Below, in pieces: positions 16,415-25,773 of a stretch of 64,000 bases of DNA. How positions within the stretch are numbered: the stretch's first letter is position 1; every line of letters begins with the position of its first letter. The DNA comes from an uncultured Marivita sp. (GTDB lineage Bacteria; Pseudomonadota; Alphaproteobacteria; Rhodobacterales; Rhodobacteraceae), in the NCBI RefSeq assembly GCF_947488135.1, contig NZ_CANKYW010000002.1:558001-622000 (forward strand), written 5' to 3'. The translations under genes and the position numbers were made by a program. The notes beneath the pieces are model-generated. The model did no database searches and had not been told where the DNA came from. It was given only the letters and a program-made list of their open reading frames with translations.

Positions 16415-17872
16415 ATGCGGTTTTTGCGCCGTAGCCTGACCGGGCTTTTTCTGTTGTCCCTGACGCTTGGGCTTCTGGTATATGCCGGGGTGCAGGTGCG
16501 CGATGCTGTGCAAGACCGCATGGCGCAAGAGCCGCGCAGCTTTCCGCAGCGCGAACGCGTTTTTGCCGTGAATGTCGTCACCGCCAACTTCGAAACGATC
16601 ACACCGGTGCTGACCGCATTCGGCCAAATCGACAGCGCGCGGACCCTGGAGTTGCGGGCTGCGGTGGGCGGACGGGTCATCGAAATCGCACCCGAATTCG
16701 TCGAAGGCGGCGCTGTCACCGAAGGTCAGGTGCTCGTGCGGATCGACCCGACCGATGCCGAGTCGGTGCTCCAGCGCGTCCAAAGCGAAATCCTCGATGC
16801 CGAGGCCGAACAGCGCGAGGCCGAGCGCGCGCTTGTTCTGGCGCAGGACGAACTCGCCGCGGCCGAGGAGCAGGCGGTGCTGCGCGAACGCGCGTTCCAG
16901 CGTCAGCGCGACCTTGAAGAGCGCGGTGTCGGCACAGCCGCTGCAGTCGAGGTGGCCGAACTTGCCGCCGCGCAGGCCCGGCAGGCCGTGCTGTCCCGGC
17001 GTCAGGCAGTTGCGCAGGCCGAGGCCCGGATAGATCAGGCGACCACGCGGTTGTCGCGGTCCATCATCGCAGAGGCCGAAGCGCAAAGGCGGCTGGATGA
17101 TACTCTGATTACGGCCGATTTTACCGGAACACTCGCCGATGTATCCGTTGTGCAGGGGCGGCTGGTGTCCTCGAACGAACAACTGGCCCGTCTGATCGAC
17201 GCCGACGCGCTTGAAGTCGCCTTCCGGGTCTCGACGCAGCAATTCGCCCGCCTGCTCGATGAGGGCGGTCAATTGGCCGAAGCGGATGTGACCGTTTCCT
17301 TGGACGTCTTCGGCACCAACCTGACAGCGACCGGCACCCTGAGCCGTGCGGGAGCGGCTGTTGGCGATGGTCAGACCGGGCGTCTGCTTTTCGCGACGCT
17401 GGACAGCGCACCGGGTTTTCGGCCGGGGGATTTCGTCACGGTTGAGATCGAAGAGCCTCCGTTGGAGCGGGTCGCGCGGTTGCCGGCATCGGCTTTGAAT
17501 GCGGCGAACCAGGTGCTGGTTCTGGCCGGTGAAGAGCGTCTTGAAGAAATCGGCGTCAATCTGCTGCGCCGTCAGGGCGACGATGTTCTGGTGCGTGCCG
17601 AAGGCTTGCAGGGCCGCGAGGTCGTCGCGGAACGAACACCTCTCTTGGGTGCGGGGATCAAGGTTCGGCCCTTGCGGGAAGCGGGGACCGCCGAACCCGA
17701 GGAACCGGAAATGGTTGAATTGACCGAAGAACGGCGCGCCCGGCTCACCGCCTTCGTCGAGGCCAACACCCGGATGCCCGAAGAAGCCCGGCAGCGTATC
17801 CTCCAACAGCTGTCTGAAGGCACCGTTCCGGTTCAGGTGGTCGAACGCATCGAATCCCGGATGGGAGGCTAA
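16415..17872 (+). CDS. RND efflux periplasmic adaptor (membrane fusion) protein
   Basis: An HlyD/AcrA-family adaptor that links an inner-membrane RND pump to an outer-membrane channel. An N-terminal membrane anchor (FLLSLTLGLLVYAGVQV) is followed by a lipoyl-like segment (LRAAVGGRVIEIAPEFVEGG). A long Glu/Gln/Ala-rich coiled-coil hairpin spans roughly residues 105-210, and the beta-barrel follows (TADFTGTLADVSVVQGRLV). There is an extra acidic C-terminal tail. I chose ATG 16415 because AAGGA lies 9 nt upstream; a TTG three codons earlier has the same site touching it. The pump gene starts 3 bp after the stop, so the two form an operon. No TetR/MarR-type regulator is adjacent. Confidence 0.92.
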   Translation: MRFLRRSLTGLFLLSLTLGLLVYAGVQVRDAVQDRMAQEPRSFPQRERVFAVNVVTANFETITPVLTAFGQIDSARTLELRAAVGGRVIEIAPEFVEGGAVTEGQVLVRIDPTDAESVLQRVQSEILDAEAEQREAERALVLAQDELAAAEEQAVLRERAFQRQRDLEERGVGTAAAVEVAELAAAQARQAVLSRRQAVAQAEARIDQATTRLSRSIIAEAEAQRRLDDTLITADFTGTLADVSVVQGRLVSSNEQLARLIDADALEVAFRVSTQQFARLLDEGGQLAEADVTVSLDVFGTNLTATGTLSRAGAAVGDGQTGRLLFATLDSAPGFRPGDFVTVEIEEPPLERVARLPASALNAANQVLVLAGEERLEEIGVNLLRRQGDDVLVRAEGLQGREVVAERTPLLGAGIKVRPLREAGTAEPEEPEMVELTEERRARLTAFVEANTRMPEEARQRILQQLSEGTVPVQVVERIESRMGG

Positions 17873-17875
17873 GCT

Positions 17876-20800
17876 GTGGTCCGTACTCTCTCAGGCAAAG
17901 CCAGCGGTATATTAAGCTATTTCGTGCGCCACCGGACGGTTGCGAACCTGCTTCTGATCCTGCTGCTTGCGGCGGGCGCCTTTTCCATCCCGAACATGCG
18001 GGCGCAGTTCTTCCCCGATGTCGTCGTTGATGATGTCGACGTGTCGGTTGTCTGGGACGGTGCAGGTGCCGAAGACGTGGACCGAGGCATCGTGCAGGTT
18101 CTCGAACCGGCGATCCTTGCGGTTGAGGGAGTGGAAAGCTCCGAAGCGTCCTCGCGCGAGGGGCGCGCGACCATCCGGCTGGAGTTCGAGCCCGGATGGG
18201 ATATGTCGCGCGCCGCAGACGATGTGCAGACCGCCGTCGACGCTGTCACGACGCTACCCGCGGATGCCGAGGACCCGGTCGTCCGGCGCGGGACGTGGCG
18301 GGATAGGGTGACGGATGTCGTGATCACCGGTCCTGTCGGGGTCGATCAACTCGCCCGGTTCGCCGATGAGATGGGCACCCGGCTCTTTGCCGAAGGCGTG
18401 ACGCGCACGACCATTCGGGGTCTGTCGGCCCCGCGCACGGTGATCGAGGTGCCTTCGGCCAACCTGATCGCCTTTGATATCTCTATGCGTGAGATCGTCG
18501 ACGCCATCGCGCAAGAGGTCGACGCGGACCCGGCAGGTGATGTCGGCAACGCCAACACGCGCGTCCGGACTGGGGTCGAGAAACGCAGCGCCGACCAGAT
18601 CGCGGATATCGCGCTTCGGTCGAACGACGATGGCTCGAACCTGACGGTCGGTGACGTTGCCACGATTTTTGTCGAAGGGATCGACCGCGAACGCAGTTAC
18701 TTTGTCGGTGAAAATCCTGCCATCTCCATCCGCATCGACCGGAGCGACCAGGGCGACGCCATCGCCATTCAGCGCACAGTCGAAGAGGTGGCTGCGGAGT
18801 TCGAAGCCTCCTTGCCGGATGGCGTGACCGTCGATCTGATCCGCACCCGTGCCGAGGCGATCTCGGGGCGTCTGGACATCCTGCTGGACAACGGGCTGAC
18901 CGGGCTGGCGCTTGTCGTGATGTTGCTCTTTCTGTTCCTGAACGCTCGCACCGCGTTCTGGGTCGCCGCAGGGATTCCCGCCGCGATGATGGCGGCGATT
19001 GCGCTGATGTACGCCGCCGGGATCACGATCAACATGATCTCGCTTTTTGCGCTGATCATCACTTTGGGGATCGTCGTGGACGACGCCATCGTGGTGGGCG
19101 AACACGCCGATCATCTGGCGCGCAACGGCCTGACTCCGATCGAAGCGGCCGAACGCGCAGCACAGCGCATGGCGCTACCGGTTTTTGCGGCCACTCTGAC
19201 GACGATCATCGCCTTTTTCGGCCTCGTGGCGATCGGCGGACGCTTTGGCGATCTGATCGCCGATATTCCCTTTACCGTGATTGCCGTACTTGCGGCCTCG
19301 TTGATCGAATGTTTCCTGATCCTGCCGAACCATATGGCACACGCCCTTGCCCATAGCGCGAAAGAGCACTGGTACGATGTCCCGTCACGCGTGGTGAACC
19401 GGGGCTTCCGCTGGGTGCGGGAAACCCTTTTCCGGCCCTTCATGGCGCTTGTGATCCAGGCCCGCTACGCGGTACTGGCCGGGGCGGTGGTTTTGCTCGC
19501 GTCGCAGGCTGCGCTTTTTATTCGTGGTGATGTGCAATGGCGCTTCTTCAATTCGCCCGAACAAAGCTCTGTCACTGGTAATTTCGCGATGGCACCGGGG
19601 GCGACCCGTGAAGACACGTTCGAAATGATGCGCATCTTTCAGCGGTCGGTCGAGGATGTCGCGCAATCGTTCGAAGATCGTCATGGCGTCAATCCGATCG
19701 ACTACGTGATCGCCGAGGTCGGCGGAAACGCAGGGCGCGGAATTGCTGGCGCGGATACCAAGGACGCCGATCAGCTGGGCGGCATCTCCATCGAATTGAT
19801 CGACGCCGATCTGCGCCCGTTCTCGAGCCAGACCTTCGTCAGCGAATTGCAGGACAGCGTTCCGCGTCACCCGATGGTCGAAACCATCAGCTTCCGCAGC
19901 TGGGGCAGCGGCCCGGCCAGTGATGCGCTGGATGTCCAGTTCTACGGCGCAACGGCGGAAACGCTCAAAGCCGCGTCCGAAGACCTGAAAACCGCCTTGC
20001 TGCAATATCCTGAGGTATCGGCGGTCGAGGACAATCTGGCTTACGACAAGGAAGAGCTCATCCTTGAGCTGACGCCACAGGGTCAGGCGCTGGGCTTTAC
20101 CATTGACGGATTGGGCAGTGTCCTGCGTGCCCGGCTTGGCGGGATTGAGGCGGCGACCTATCCCGACGGGCCCCGCAGTGCCGAGATCCGGGTGGAGTTG
20201 CCCGCCGATGAACTGACGGCGGATTTCCTTGAACGCACGCAGATGCGGACCCCCGAAGGAGCCTATGTTCAGCTTGCCGATATCGTCAGCGTGGACCGCC
20301 GGACCGGGTTTTCGACCGTCCGACGCGAGAACGGGATCCGCCTGATTTCGGTCACGGGTGACATTTCCGAGGATGATCCGGCCCGCGCAAACGAGATCAT
20401 GCTGGCGCTCGAAACCGAGATCCTGCCGACCATCGCGAGCGAACGGCAAGTCGATTACCGCCTGTCCGGGCTGAGCGAGCAGGAGGGCGAATTCCTCAAC
20501 GATGCACGCACCGGTCTGATCCTGTCGCTGCTGGCGATTTATCTTGTCCTGTCCTGGGTGTTTGCGAGCTGGACACGACCGCTTGTCGTGATGTCCGTGA
20601 TCCCGTTCGGGCTGGTCGGCACCATCTATGGCCACGCGGTCTGGGATGTGCCGCTCAGCATGTTCACGGTGGTGGGTCTTTTGGGGATGACGGGGATCAT
20701 CATCAATGACTCCATCGTTCTGGTGACCACCATCGACGAAAAGGCGCAAGAGCGCGGGTTGGTTCCGTCGATCATCGACGGTGCCGCCGACCGTTTGCGC

Positions 20801-21280
20801 CCGGTGTTCCTGACCACGGCCACCACGGTTCTGGGCCTCGTCCCGTTGCTCTACGAACAATCGAGCCAGGCGCAATTCCTCAAGCCGACGGTGATCACGC
20901 TGGTGTACGGTCTCGGCTTCGGCATGTTTCTTGTTCTGCTGATCGTCCCGTCGCTCATCGCCATCCAGAACGACATTGGGCGCCTGACCAAGACCGCGCG
21001 TCGCGGATTGCGCTTCCGACAGAATGGCGTGCGTGTCGGTTTGGGGGCGGCGTCCGCACTGATCGTCGGATGGCTGGCCGCCACAATGGGTGCGTTCGCT
21101 GCAACAGGGGCCTTGCCCGAAGCGCTGCGCGCGATTCTGTCGGGGACGCCGTTCGGGGGCGAGATGACGCTCGGATTGGCGCTGGGGCTGTTCGTTGCGG
21201 GGGCCGCCGGTATCTGCCTGGTGCTCTACGCGGTCGCGGCGATCGTCATGGGCGTGGCGCGGGTGCGACGTCCGGCGTGA
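17876..21280 (+). CDS. RND-family efflux transporter permease
   Basis: A 1134-aa proton-driven resistance-nodulation-division pump with the usual duplicated layout. The first membrane helix (TVANLLLILLLAAGAF) leads into a large periplasmic loop; further helix clusters lie near residues 340-545, with a second loop and a final helix bundle after about 880. The proton-relay pair is in LGIVVDDAIVVGE (Asp402-Asp403). The C-terminal end carries two extra hydrophobic segments beyond the usual end, so the protein is slightly longer than AcrB. The start is GTG. No outer-membrane factor gene is present in the window. The substrate cannot be deduced; hydrophobic toxicants are typical for the family. Confidence 0.94.
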   Translation: MVRTLSGKASGILSYFVRHRTVANLLLILLLAAGAFSIPNMRAQFFPDVVVDDVDVSVVWDGAGAEDVDRGIVQVLEPAILAVEGVESSEASSREGRATIRLEFEPGWDMSRAADDVQTAVDAVTTLPADAEDPVVRRGTWRDRVTDVVITGPVGVDQLARFADEMGTRLFAEGVTRTTIRGLSAPRTVIEVPSANLIAFDISMREIVDAIAQEVDADPAGDVGNANTRVRTGVEKRSADQIADIALRSNDDGSNLTVGDVATIFVEGIDRERSYFVGENPAISIRIDRSDQGDAIAIQRTVEEVAAEFEASLPDGVTVDLIRTRAEAISGRLDILLDNGLTGLALVVMLLFLFLNARTAFWVAAGIPAAMMAAIALMYAAGITINMISLFALIITLGIVVDDAIVVGEHADHLARNGLTPIEAAERAAQRMALPVFAATLTTIIAFFGLVAIGGRFGDLIADIPFTVIAVLAASLIECFLILPNHMAHALAHSAKEHWYDVPSRVVNRGFRWVRETLFRPFMALVIQARYAVLAGAVVLLASQAALFIRGDVQWRFFNSPEQSSVTGNFAMAPGATREDTFEMMRIFQRSVEDVAQSFEDRHGVNPIDYVIAEVGGNAGRGIAGADTKDADQLGGISIELIDADLRPFSSQTFVSELQDSVPRHPMVETISFRSWGSGPASDALDVQFYGATAETLKAASEDLKTALLQYPEVSAVEDNLAYDKEELILELTPQGQALGFTIDGLGSVLRARLGGIEAATYPDGPRSAEIRVELPADELTADFLERTQMRTPEGAYVQLADIVSVDRRTGFSTVRRENGIRLISVTGDISEDDPARANEIMLALETEILPTIASERQVDYRLSGLSEQEGEFLNDARTGLILSLLAIYLVLSWVFASWTRPLVVMSVIPFGLVGTIYGHAVWDVPLSMFTVVGLLGMTGIIINDSIVLVTTIDEKAQERGLVPSIIDGAADRLRPVFLTTATTVLGLVPLLYEQSSQAQFLKPTVITLVYGLGFGMFLVLLIVPSLIAIQNDIGRLTKTARRGLRFRQNGVRVGLGAASALIVGWLAATMGAFAATGALPEALRAILSGTPFGGEMTLGLALGLFVAGAAGICLVLYAVAAIVMGVARVRRPA

Positions 21281-21286
21281 CCTGCG

Positions 21287-22105
21287 TCAGGGTGTGCAGC
21301 CCTGGATGTCGACCGCGCGTGACGGGCCGATCACGGTGAACCGAAGCTTTGACCGGTCGAGCGCGAAGCTGCGCCCCTCCACATGCACAAGGCGGGTGCT
21401 GGCATAGAGAGACCCGCCGTCGCGCTTGCTGTCCGGCTCGGCGACCCAAATGTGCGGATTGGCGGCTTCAACCACGACATATTCGGTCCCACCGACCGAT
21501 GGCATGTCGATCCGGGTGTGCAGGACGAGACCGCCATCTCTTGCGGGTTCGATTCGACATTTCACCGTGCCGACATTCGCCTCACGTGCGGTGTAGGGCA
21601 TGTCGGTCAGGGCTGCGGCAATGGTCGGATCGGGCCGGGTTTGGGATGGAGGCAGCGTCGCCTCGAACGAAAGCTGGGCCGGAATGCAGATGTCCTTGCA
21701 AATCCCGATCGTCATATCGCCTTCGAGATGCATTTCCGCGCCCGCTGCGTCGGCCTCCAGATGCAGCGGAATGACCACGTCGGACGTGTATCCGACGGAG
21801 CGCATGCCCTGCTCGAAGAACACTTCCGGCGTCGGCCAATTCGCGGAAATGCCGGTGATGTTGCGCGATCCGGTCCAGTCGAATTGTGGAGGGATGCCCG
21901 CATCCCCCGGCGCGCGCCAATAGGTTTTCCAGCCCGGCTCCAGCACGATATGCAACGCAGCCATGTGGGTGCCATCATCCATGCGCCAGCCCGGACGAAG
22001 TTCGACCTTGGAAATACCGGTCGTATCGCCTGCAACAGCCGGGGCCATGGCGCCGACGGACAGGGCGGCGGCAAGAGCGGAACAAAGGGTGCGGATATGC
22101 TTCAT
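21287..22105 (-). CDS. Secreted DsbD N-terminal-domain-like protein
   Basis: A 272-aa exported protein with a Sec signal peptide (MKHIRTLC, hydrophobic core, cut near AVAGD). The mature part resembles the periplasmic alpha domain of DsbD/ScsB: PGWRMDDGTHMAALHIVLEPGW-KTYWRAPGDAGIPP (written with a break), and the motif GICKDICIPAQ whose two cysteines match the redox pair of that domain. There is no DsbD membrane or thioredoxin domain, so it would receive electrons from another protein. A role in periplasmic thiol-disulfide exchange is a family-level inference. Convergent with the RND permease, with only 6 bp between them. Confidence 0.78.
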   Translation of the reverse strand: MKHIRTLCSALAAALSVGAMAPAVAGDTTGISKVELRPGWRMDDGTHMAALHIVLEPGWKTYWRAPGDAGIPPQFDWTGSRNITGISANWPTPEVFFEQGMRSVGYTSDVVIPLHLEADAAGAEMHLEGDMTIGICKDICIPAQLSFEATLPPSQTRPDPTIAAALTDMPYTAREANVGTVKCRIEPARDGGLVLHTRIDMPSVGGTEYVVVEAANPHIWVAEPDSKRDGGSLYASTRLVHVEGRSFALDRSKLRFTVIGPSRAVDIQGCTP

Positions 22106-22238
22106 CCTTTAGCAGATGGCGGTTTTCCGGCGCGATGAAAAGTCACAAACTGGCGATCCGGTCCGAGCCCATCGCGTCTGTGCCCTTGCAACCCCGCCTC
22201 GCGCTGTCCATGTTCGGTACGTGACACAAACAGACACC

Positions 22239-22796
22239 ATGACCGATCTCACAGGGCAGATCCTGATTGCGATGCCGGGAATGCCCGATCCCCGCTTCGA
22301 GTACAGTGTGATTTATATCTGTGCCCATTCTGACGACGGAGCGATGGGGTTGATCGTGAATAAGCCGTCGGTTGACGTGACCTTCGAGAACCTTGTCGAT
22401 CAACTGTCCATCGAAAACACCGGCAATCTGTCGGATATCCGCGTCCACTTTGGTGGTCCAGTGGAACTGGGCCGTGGCTTTGTTCTGCACTCACCGGATT
22501 TCCGGTCGGAGATGACGACGCTGAATGTCGATGACGGGTTCGCGATGACGGCGACGCTGGATGTGCTTGAAAGCATCGCGCAGGGCAGTGGGCCGGACAA
22601 GCGCTTGATCGTTCTGGGCTACGCTGGCTGGGGGCCGGGGCAGCTCGAAAGCGAGATCGCGGCCAATGGTTGGCTGTTGTGCGACGCCAGCACCGATTTG
22701 GTGTTCGACACCGCCGATGGCGACAAATGGGAGGCTGCGCTGAGCAGTCTTGGCATTTCTCCGCTTGCATTGTCTTCCGAAGGGGGACGCGCCTGA
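22239..22796 (+). CDS. YqgE/AlgH family protein (DUF179)
   Basis: A conserved bacterial protein of about 185 aa with family blocks LTGQILIAMPGMPDPRFEYS, GAMGLIVNKP, VHFGGPVELGRGFVLHS and GYAGWGPGQLESEIAANGW. The molecular function is unsettled; in Pseudomonas the AlgH name came from effects on alginate. I chose ATG 22239, where family similarity begins; an in-frame GTG at 22221 is possible. Divergent from the DsbD-like gene, and followed by a repeat element. Confidence 0.92.
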   Translation: MTDLTGQILIAMPGMPDPRFEYSVIYICAHSDDGAMGLIVNKPSVDVTFENLVDQLSIENTGNLSDIRVHFGGPVELGRGFVLHSPDFRSEMTTLNVDDGFAMTATLDVLESIAQGSGPDKRLIVLGYAGWGPGQLESEIAANGWLLCDASTDLVFDTADGDKWEAALSSLGISPLALSSEGGRA

Positions 22797-22806
22797 GAGG
22801 CGCGTG

Positions 22807-22888
22807 CCGGAGGTGAGACCTCCGGTTGAGGGGCGCTGCCCCTCGGCGCAGATGCGCCTCACCCCGAGGTACTTGGCGCCCAAAGAAG
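22807..22888. repeat. Interspersed hairpin element, copy 2 (three tandem hairpins)
   Basis: Three hairpins lie in tandem: CCGGAGGT/ACCTCCGG (22807-22825), GAGGGGC/GCCCCTC (22828-22844) and GGCGCA/TGCGCC (22845-22858). They are followed by the tail CCCCGAGGTACTTGGCG then CCCAAAGAAG, which closely matches the tail of the copy at 4093-4146. The element fills the gap between yqgE and the convergent metallo-hydrolase gene. Confidence 0.72.
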
Positions 22889-22891
22889 GCC

Positions 22892-23938
22892 TCAGGCTTT
22901 GGTCTGGAACACCCAGGCGCCCGCGTCGTCCAAGCGGCGCGTCGCGCGTCCTTCGTGCCAGAGGTGCTGGCAGTGGGCCATCGCCTCGACCAGCGCCAGG
23001 CCGTATTCGCCCTCGCCGATCCTCCGCTTGAAAAGCGGCGCAAAGCAATCGCCCGCCGATTTCGGCGTGTCGAGATGCGCCTCCAGCCTGCGCAGCGCGC
23101 CGTGGTGGTTTTCGATCAATTGGTGCAGCCGCAGTGGCAGGCCCGTGAAGGGCAGTTTGTGTCCGCCCAGAACCAGATGATCGTCGCGCGCGATGGTTGA
23201 CAGGCGTTCGCACGCCTCGAGCCAGTCGGCGACGGGGTCGTCCTCGGGTTCGGTGGCGTAGACGCCGATATTGGAGCTGATCGACGGCAGGATCTGATCG
23301 CCCGCCAGCACCAGGTTGTCATCACGGGACCAAAGCGTTGCGTGTTCGGGCGCGTGGCCATTGCCGATATGAATGTCCCAGGTGCGCCCCCCGGCGGTCA
23401 CAACGTCGTCCTGACGGATACGGGTATACCCCAGCGGAAGCGGCGCGACGCAATCGGCGAAATTGAACGGCCGTTCCGATTTGCGTTTATCGAGTATCTC
23501 CGGGGACATGCCGCAGCGCTGCCAGAAGCGCAGGGTCTCGGCGCTGGGCACCGGCTGTTCATCCAGTTGGAGCATGCGCCCCATCAGCCAAGCAGTCCGC
23601 GTGGTGACAAGCTCTGCACCATGCTCGGCCTGAAGCCATCCCGCCATGCCGATATGGTCGGGATGATGGTGGGTGACGATCACGCGCGTGATCGGTTTGC
23701 CTTTTAGCGGCCCGGCCATCAGTTGCGCCCAAAGCGCCTTGCCCCGCTTGGAGGCGAACCCGGTGTCGACGATGGTCCAGCCATCGCCGTCATCGAGCGC
23801 GTAGATATTTACATGATCGAGCTTCATCGGCAGCGGGAGGCGTATCCAGAGTACGCCTTCGGCGACCTCGATTGCCTCACCGTTCTCGGGCGGCGTGTCC
23901 CACGGGTATCTGATGCCGCTTCCGCTCCGATCCTTCAT
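22892..23938 (-). CDS. MBL-fold metallo-hydrolase
   Basis: A 348-aa metallo-beta-lactamase-fold hydrolase. The metal site is in VTHHHPDHIGMAG (HxHxDH), with later ligands likely in NGHAPEHATL and AGDQILPS. The C-terminal 90 residues form a helical extension with GGHKLPFTGLP and an end segment AMAHCQHLWHEGRATRRL, the arrangement seen in LACTB2/PksB-like hydrolases that act on thioesters or RNA. Its ATG overlaps the stop of the acyl-CoA dehydrogenase (ATGA at 23935-23938), so a shared pathway such as acyl-CoA thioester hydrolysis is plausible but unproven. A longer upstream frame exists only because it runs antiparallel in GC-rich coding sequence. Confidence 0.88.
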   Translation of the reverse strand: MKDRSGSGIRYPWDTPPENGEAIEVAEGVLWIRLPLPMKLDHVNIYALDDGDGWTIVDTGFASKRGKALWAQLMAGPLKGKPITRVIVTHHHPDHIGMAGWLQAEHGAELVTTRTAWLMGRMLQLDEQPVPSAETLRFWQRCGMSPEILDKRKSERPFNFADCVAPLPLGYTRIRQDDVVTAGGRTWDIHIGNGHAPEHATLWSRDDNLVLAGDQILPSISSNIGVYATEPEDDPVADWLEACERLSTIARDDHLVLGGHKLPFTGLPLRLHQLIENHHGALRRLEAHLDTPKSAGDCFAPLFKRRIGEGEYGLALVEAMAHCQHLWHEGRATRRLDDAGAWVFQTKA

Positions 23939-25635
23939 GCAGCCAGATCGTCCAGGCTCAGGGCGTAAAGAGCATCCGCACCCTGCCGCGCGTGGGCCAG
24001 GAGGCCAGCATGTTCGGGCAGAAGGCGCTGAATGTAGAAGGCGGCAAGCCGGTGGTGTTTGCCGCCTTTGTCCGCGCGGGCGGCCTTGAGGTGGAAATGG
24101 GCACCCAGCACGCGGGCAAAGCCGCGCAGGAAGGGAACCGACCCTGCAAAGCGGTCCTGCGCGCCTTGTGCCACCATCCATTCGGTGGTCTCGCGGAGCG
24201 TTTCGCAGGCTTGCCAGACCGGCTCGGCCAAGTCGGGCAGATCGGCCCGTGCGGCCTCGGCATCGGCTTCCATCTCGTCCAGCAGGCGATAGGCGGCTTC
24301 GCCACCGTCCATCAGCTTTCGACCGACAAGGTCCATCGACTGGATTCCGTTGGTGCCTTCGTAGATCGCGGTCACGCGCACGTCGCGCGAAAATTGCGCC
24401 GCGCCGGTTTCCTCGACAAATCCCATACCGCCATGCACCTGCACGCCCATCTGTGCGACGTCAATGCCGGTATCGGTGCCGAACGCCTTGGTGATCGGCG
24501 TCAGAAGCGCGGCGCGCGCGGCCCAGTCGGCATGGCCTGTCGCGGTTTCCATGTCGATGGCGACGGCGTTGGCCAGCGCGATGGCCCGTGCCGCGAAGGT
24601 ATCGGCCTTCATCGTGGCGAGCATCCGGCGTACATCGGCGTGATCGGTGATGGTGTTGTTCTCGGTCCGACCCTGCTTGCGGCCCTCGGCATAGGCCAGC
24701 GCGTGTTGAAAGGCGGCGTCAGCGACGCCGATGCCCTGCACGCCGACACCGAGACGGGCGTTGTTCATCATGGTGAACATGGCGCGCATGCCGTCGTTTT
24801 CCTCACCGACAAGCCAGCCGGTCGCGCCGTCGTATTGCATCACGGCGGTCGGGCTGCCGTGCAGACCCATCTTGTGTTCGAGGCTGACGACCTTCAGGTC
24901 ATTGGCGACACCCGGGTTGCCGCTGTCGTCGGGGATGCGCTTGGGAACGAGGAACAGGCTGATCCCCTTGGTGCCGGGAACCGCGTCGGGAAGGCGTGCC
25001 AGAACAAGGTGACAGACATTGTCGGTGATGTCGTTGTCACCCCAGGAGATGTAGATCTTCTGGCCGGTGATGGCGTAGGTGCCATCCCCCTTCGGTTCCG
25101 CCTTGGTCGTGAGCGCACCCACGTCGCTGCCGGCCTGCGGTTCGGTCAGGTTCATCGTGCCCATCCACTCGCCGGAGATCAGTTTCGGCAGGTACAGGTC
25201 CTTGATCGTTTCGCTCGCGTGATTCTCGAGCGCTTCGATCTGGCCCTGCGTCATCAGCGGCGCAAGCTGGAGCGACAGGCACGCGGCGCTCATCATGTCG
25301 TTGACGGCGGTCGTCATGGTCATCGGCAGGCCCATCCCGCCGTAGTCCGGATCGGCGGCAATTGCGATCCAGCCGCCTTCGGCGATTGCGCGATAGCCGT
25401 CATCGAAACCGGGAGACGTGCGTACCACACCGTTCTCGAGCCGCGCCGGATGCAGATCGCCGACACGCTGCAACGGGGCGAGCACCTCTTCGCACAGCTT
25501 GCCTGCCTCACCGAGGATCGCGTCGACGGTTTCCGGTGTGGCTTCGGCGAACCGCTCGGTCGCGGTCACCTGATCGAAGCCAACGACGTGGTCGAGCAGG
25601 AAACGGAGATCGGAAACAGGGGCGCGATACGGCAT
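23935..25635 (-). CDS. Acyl-CoA dehydrogenase (long form, DmdC-like)
   Basis: A 566-aa FAD-dependent acyl-CoA dehydrogenase with the extended C-terminal domain. Family blocks: TEPQAGSDVGALTTKAEP, GQKIYISWGDND, EHKMGLHGSPTAVMQYDGA, and VHGGMGFVEETGAAQFSRDV near the end of the core. The N-terminus (YRAPVSDLRFLLDHVVG, then EEVLAPLQRVGD) resembles the DmdC group that oxidises 3-methylmercaptopropionyl-CoA in roseobacters, but the same architecture occurs in other medium/long-chain enzymes, so the substrate is open. ATG 25635 has AAGGA 9 nt upstream; an in-frame TTG three codons earlier lies too close to that site. Overlaps the downstream metallo-hydrolase gene. Confidence 0.9.
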   Translation of the reverse strand: MPYRAPVSDLRFLLDHVVGFDQVTATERFAEATPETVDAILGEAGKLCEEVLAPLQRVGDLHPARLENGVVRTSPGFDDGYRAIAEGGWIAIAADPDYGGMGLPMTMTTAVNDMMSAACLSLQLAPLMTQGQIEALENHASETIKDLYLPKLISGEWMGTMNLTEPQAGSDVGALTTKAEPKGDGTYAITGQKIYISWGDNDITDNVCHLVLARLPDAVPGTKGISLFLVPKRIPDDSGNPGVANDLKVVSLEHKMGLHGSPTAVMQYDGATGWLVGEENDGMRAMFTMMNNARLGVGVQGIGVADAAFQHALAYAEGRKQGRTENNTITDHADVRRMLATMKADTFAARAIALANAVAIDMETATGHADWAARAALLTPITKAFGTDTGIDVAQMGVQVHGGMGFVEETGAAQFSRDVRVTAIYEGTNGIQSMDLVGRKLMDGGEAAYRLLDEMEADAEAARADLPDLAEPVWQACETLRETTEWMVAQGAQDRFAGSVPFLRGFARVLGAHFHLKAARADKGGKHHRLAAFYIQRLLPEHAGLLAHARQGADALYALSLDDLAA

Positions 25636-25773
25636 GATCAGCAATCCTTCGGCGTCTGGACAGGTCAGCTGCGACTTGGCAAGTCCGTGTCGGAACGATA
25701 AGCAACCAGCAGCTTTTACGCGACCCTGACGAATGCGGCCCAGCCCATCAACAAAAACGCGGCGTCATATCCG

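Noticed and set aside
15608-17806. A 732-codon minus-strand frame opposite moaB and the RND adaptor
   Set aside because: It runs across two genuine genes and a promoter region and has Arg/Gln/Phe-rich non-protein-like composition.
23992-25701. A 569-codon + strand frame opposite the acyl-CoA dehydrogenase
   Set aside because: No family motif; exact shadow of the real minus-strand gene, whose catalytic blocks are clear.
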